Source: Fimenecus sp045655645
GTDB taxonomy: Bacteria > Bacillota > Clostridia > Oscillospirales > Acutalibacteraceae
Length of the DNA stretch: 26,482 nucleotides
Reading direction: 5' to 3'
NCBI GenBank assembly: GCA_045655645.1
Contig: JAZOPS010000035.1
Span: forward strand, 1 to 26,482
This document shows positions 24,918-26,482 of this stretch, piece by piece. The translations under genes were made by a program, and so were the position numbers. Position 1 is the first letter of the stretch; each line of letters starts with the position of its first letter. The notes under the pieces were generated by a model. That model made no database searches, was not told the origin of the DNA, and saw nothing but the letters and a program-made list of their open reading frames with translations.

Positions 24918-25814
24918 ATGAAAACAGAGAAAAACATACTTATAGCATTCATACTTAACTTGTCATTTTCAATATTTGAAATAATCGGTGGATTTTTCAC
25001 AGGTAGTGTTGCTATCATTTCTGACGCAGTACACGATTTAGGTGACGCAACAAGTATAGGTATATCCTATTTTCTCGAAAAGAAAAGTAAAAAGCAACCA
25101 GACGAAACATATACTTATGGTTATGCTCGCTTTTCTGTAATGGGTGGGGTAATAACAACTCTTATACTATTGTTTGGCTCAGTAATGGTTATTTATAATG
25201 CAGCTTTAAGAATAATCAATCCTGTTGAGATAAATTATAATGGTATGATTATATTTGCAATCGTAGGAGCACTTGTGAATTTTATTGCAGCCTATTTTAC
25301 CAAAGACGGTGACTCACTCAACCAAAAAGCCGTTAATCTTCATATGCTTGAAGATGTACTTGGCTGGATTGTTGTGCTTTTGGGTGCAATTATAATGAGA
25401 TTTACAGATATAAAAATTATCGACCCACTTATGTCAATGGGCGTTGCAGTATTCATATTTATAAATGCATTTAGAAACCTTAAAGAAGTCCTTGATTTGT
25501 TTCTTGAAAAAATCCCTAGTAATATTAGTATAGAAGAAATAAAAGAACATATTAAAGAAATCGATGGTGTAATCGATGTCCATCATATACATATTTGGAG
25601 TATGGATGGGCAACACAACTATGCAACAATGCATATCGTTGCAAATGAAAATTCACATACTATTAAAGATAAGATACGAGAAGAATTGAAAGAACACGGC
25701 ATCGGTCACGCAACTCTTGAAATCGAAAACCCAGACGACCATTGCCACGAAGAACATTGCCATATAGAACACACAGCACATTCTCATTCACACCATCATC
25801 ACCATCATCATTAA
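24918..25814 (+). CDS. Cation diffusion facilitator (CDF) exporter, probably zinc
   Basis: CDF proteins export Zn2+ or related divalent ions in exchange for protons and work as dimers in the membrane. The 298-residue protein has about six transmembrane helices and a cytoplasmic C-terminal domain. The metal site in helix 2 is H39-x3-D43 (in SDAVHDLGD) and in helix 5 is H142-x3-D146 (NLHMLED); HxxxD at both sites is the zinc-type pattern. A C-terminal tail rich in His and Cys (HCHEEHCHIEH, then seven consecutive His) can bind metal. GGTGAT precedes the ATG by 4 bases. About half of its Ile codons are ATA, unlike rpoD next door. It is enclosed by TAGGGG palindromes; no promoter of its own was recognised. 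Confidence 0.93.
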   Translation: MKTEKNILIAFILNLSFSIFEIIGGFFTGSVAIISDAVHDLGDATSIGISYFLEKKSKKQPDETYTYGYARFSVMGGVITTLILLFGSVMVIYNAALRIINPVEINYNGMIIFAIVGALVNFIAAYFTKDGDSLNQKAVNLHMLEDVLGWIVVLLGAIIMRFTDIKIIDPLMSMGVAVFIFINAFRNLKEVLDLFLEKIPSNISIEEIKEHIKEIDGVIDVHHIHIWSMDGQHNYATMHIVANENSHTIKDKIREELKEHGIGHATLEIENPDDHCHEEHCHIEHTAHSHSHHHHHHH

Positions 25815-25819
25815 AATTG

Positions 25820-25853
25820 TAGGGGCGATTCATGAATCGCCCGTTTTCTTTTG
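25820..25853 (+). terminator. Terminator after the CDF gene, a TAGGGG-headed palindrome
   Basis: Positions 25823-25842 form a perfect 20-base palindrome (GGGCGATTCA and its complement), followed by GTTTTCTTTTG. The GTAGG head matches the palindrome after rpoD. It probably terminates the CDF transcript. Confidence 0.85.
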
Positions 25854-25900
25854 TACGACCCGTTAAAAATTATATCGCACTAAAGTCGACCATCAAACAA

Positions 25901-25975
25901 TGTAGGGGAGGGCCTCTGTGCCTTCTCGCAAGTGAACATATTATCTACTGGCGAGCACGGAGACTATCCCCTACA
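25901..25975. repeat. Composite inverted repeat made of two opposed TAGGGG elements
   Basis: The left arm begins TGTAGGGGAGGGCCTCTGTGC (one member of the TAGGGG family, itself able to fold GGGAGGGC with GCCTTCTC). The right arm, read on the - strand, begins TGTAGGGGATAGTCTCCGTGC. The first 9 bases of the arms are identical and most of the next 12 agree. The ends are symmetrical (TGTAGGGGA...TCCCCTACA), giving a 75-base small mobile-element-like unit. No T-run follows, so it is not an obvious terminator. There is no protein-coding content. Confidence 0.75.
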
Positions 25976-26147
25976 AACCGACCTGATTAGTTACATCTAT
26001 AATCCGCGCCGCAGACCCAAATTTATTCTTTATTATTTTTTTATTCTACAACCCTCAGTTTGTCGAACTAAAATACAAGCGCATTGCGTATGGAAACTGT
26101 TGCAACTTACATTCCTAACACTTTTTCGTTATTTTGCAAAAAAACTA
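25976..26147. other. AT-rich stretch upstream of the rpsL promoter without recognised features
   Basis: Between the composite repeat and the rpsL promoter I see no gene, RNA or repeat. An open frame of 77 codons crossing this stretch begins in the repeat and lacks any family resemblance, so it is not called. Together with the flanking terminator, repeat and promoter, this accounts for the gene-free interval between the CDF gene and rpsL. Confidence 0.5.
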
Positions 26148-26177
26148 TTGACAAATATTGTTTAATTGTGATAAACT
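26148..26177 (+). promoter_or_regulatory. SigA-type promoter of rpsL
   Basis: A perfect TTGACA (26148-26153), an 18-base spacer and TAAACT (26172-26177) with an upstream TGA, which gives an extended -10 (TGnTAAACT). The start would fall near 26184, about 63 bases before the rpsL ATG. It should drive the ribosomal protein (str) operon. Confidence 0.87.
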
Positions 26178-26188
26178 ATTCGAGCATG

Positions 26189-26202
26189 CGGACATGTGTC
26201 CG
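26189..26202 (+). promoter_or_regulatory. 5' leader hairpin of the rpsL transcript
   Basis: CGGACATGTGTCCG is a perfect 14-base palindrome located within a few bases of the expected 5' end of the mRNA. A weaker outer pairing (GCAT with ATGC at 26214-26217) could enclose it. It may stabilise the 5' end or take part in control; neither is shown. Confidence 0.4.
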
Positions 26203-26246
26203 TTCATTTGTTATGCAATAAATATGTATGGGGGTGAATCAAAGAA

Positions 26247-26482
26247 ATGCCAACCTTTAACCAGCTCGTTCGTAACGGAAGAGAAACTCTCGTTAAAAAG
26301 TCTAAGGCTCCAGCTCTTGGTAAGGGTCTCAACTCAAAGAAGAATGTTATGACAAATAACAATTCTCCACAAAAGAGAGGTGTTTGTACTGTTGTTAAAA
26401 CAGATACACCTAAGAAACCTAACTCAGCTCTTAGAAAACTTGCCAGAGTTCGTCTTACAAATGGTATCGAAGTTTCAGCTTA
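26247..26482 (+). CDS. rpsL: Small subunit ribosomal protein uS12 (3' end missing)
   Basis: uS12 lies at the decoding centre of the 30S subunit. The gene starts at ATG 26247 after GGGGGTG and runs off the window, leaving 78 complete codons of roughly 125-140. The sequence MPTFNQLVRNGRETLV, SPQKRGVCT and TPKKPNSALRK identifies it. The TPKKPNS loop keeps the lysine (Lys56 here) whose substitution gives streptomycin resistance in other bacteria, so this segment is of the wild-type kind. The usual GVCTRV reads GVCTVV here. By conserved order rpsG, fusA and tuf would be expected beyond the edge. Confidence 0.97.
   Translation, partial: MPTFNQLVRNGRETLVKKSKAPALGKGLNSKKNVMTNNNSPQKRGVCTVVKTDTPKKPNSALRKLARVRLTNGIEVSA

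Noticed and set aside
25932..26165. 77-codon open frame across the composite repeat and rpsL promoter
   Set aside because: It begins in a repeat, runs through promoter sequence and resembles no protein I recognise.
1..26482. CRISPR array, prophage, integrase, toxin-antitoxin or defence genes
   Set aside because: No regularly spaced direct repeats, integrase, transposase or recognised defence domain was found on either strand.
26247..26482. Streptomycin-resistance type change in rpsL
   Set aside because: The TPKKPNS loop is unchanged; the second resistance region is beyond the window edge and cannot be judged.

Overview
This is an AT-rich chromosomal window from a Gram-positive, Clostridia-type bacterium, most likely a gut member of the Oscillospirales/Ruminococcaceae. 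The evidence is AddAB rather than RecBCD, a ClpE-like zinc-finger Clp ATPase, an ECF transporter module next to truA, a short SigA following dgt and dnaG, a DUF5711 protein beside CvpA, and Shine-Dalgarno sites of the GAGGTG/GGTGAT type. Taxonomy is inferred from gene content and protein wording only. Every protein gene is on the + strand; only two tRNA genes lie on the - strand.

Layout. (1) Positions 1-11178 hold eleven tightly packed genes that read as one long operon: the 3' part of ruvB, glmM, a class I methyltransferase, ecfA1-ecfA2-ecfT, truA, a DUF5711 protein, a CvpA family protein, pgsA and a clpE-like gene, closed by a strong terminator. They cover Holliday-junction repair, peptidoglycan precursor synthesis, vitamin uptake, tRNA modification, phosphatidylglycerol synthesis and protein quality control. 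(2) Positions 11179-11712 carry two tRNA-Ser genes (GCU and UGA) on the - strand, each with its own terminator, a strong - strand promoter, and a divergent + strand promoter with a possible operator. (3) Positions 11713-19870 hold a GH27 alpha-galactosidase-like gene followed 15 bases later by addB and addA. (4) Positions 19867-20905 hold rpmE with its own promoter and terminator, then a YigZ/IMPACT gene. (5) Positions 20987-24863 hold dgt, dnaG and rpoD, the macromolecular-synthesis arrangement, followed by a terminator. (6) Positions 24871-26246 hold a zinc-type CDF exporter bracketed by TAGGGG-headed palindromes, a longer composite inverted repeat and the promoter of rpsL, which runs off the right edge.

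No defence island, prophage, insertion sequence, CRISPR array or clearly new multi-gene system is visible; this is mostly core chromosome. The observations most worth a second look are the TAGGGG palindrome family around the CDF gene, the contrasting codon use of that gene, the alpha-galactosidase promoter and operator that probably also feed addAB, the methionine-rich linker of the ClpE-like protein, and a perfect palindrome sitting between the ribosome binding site and the start codon of rpmE.
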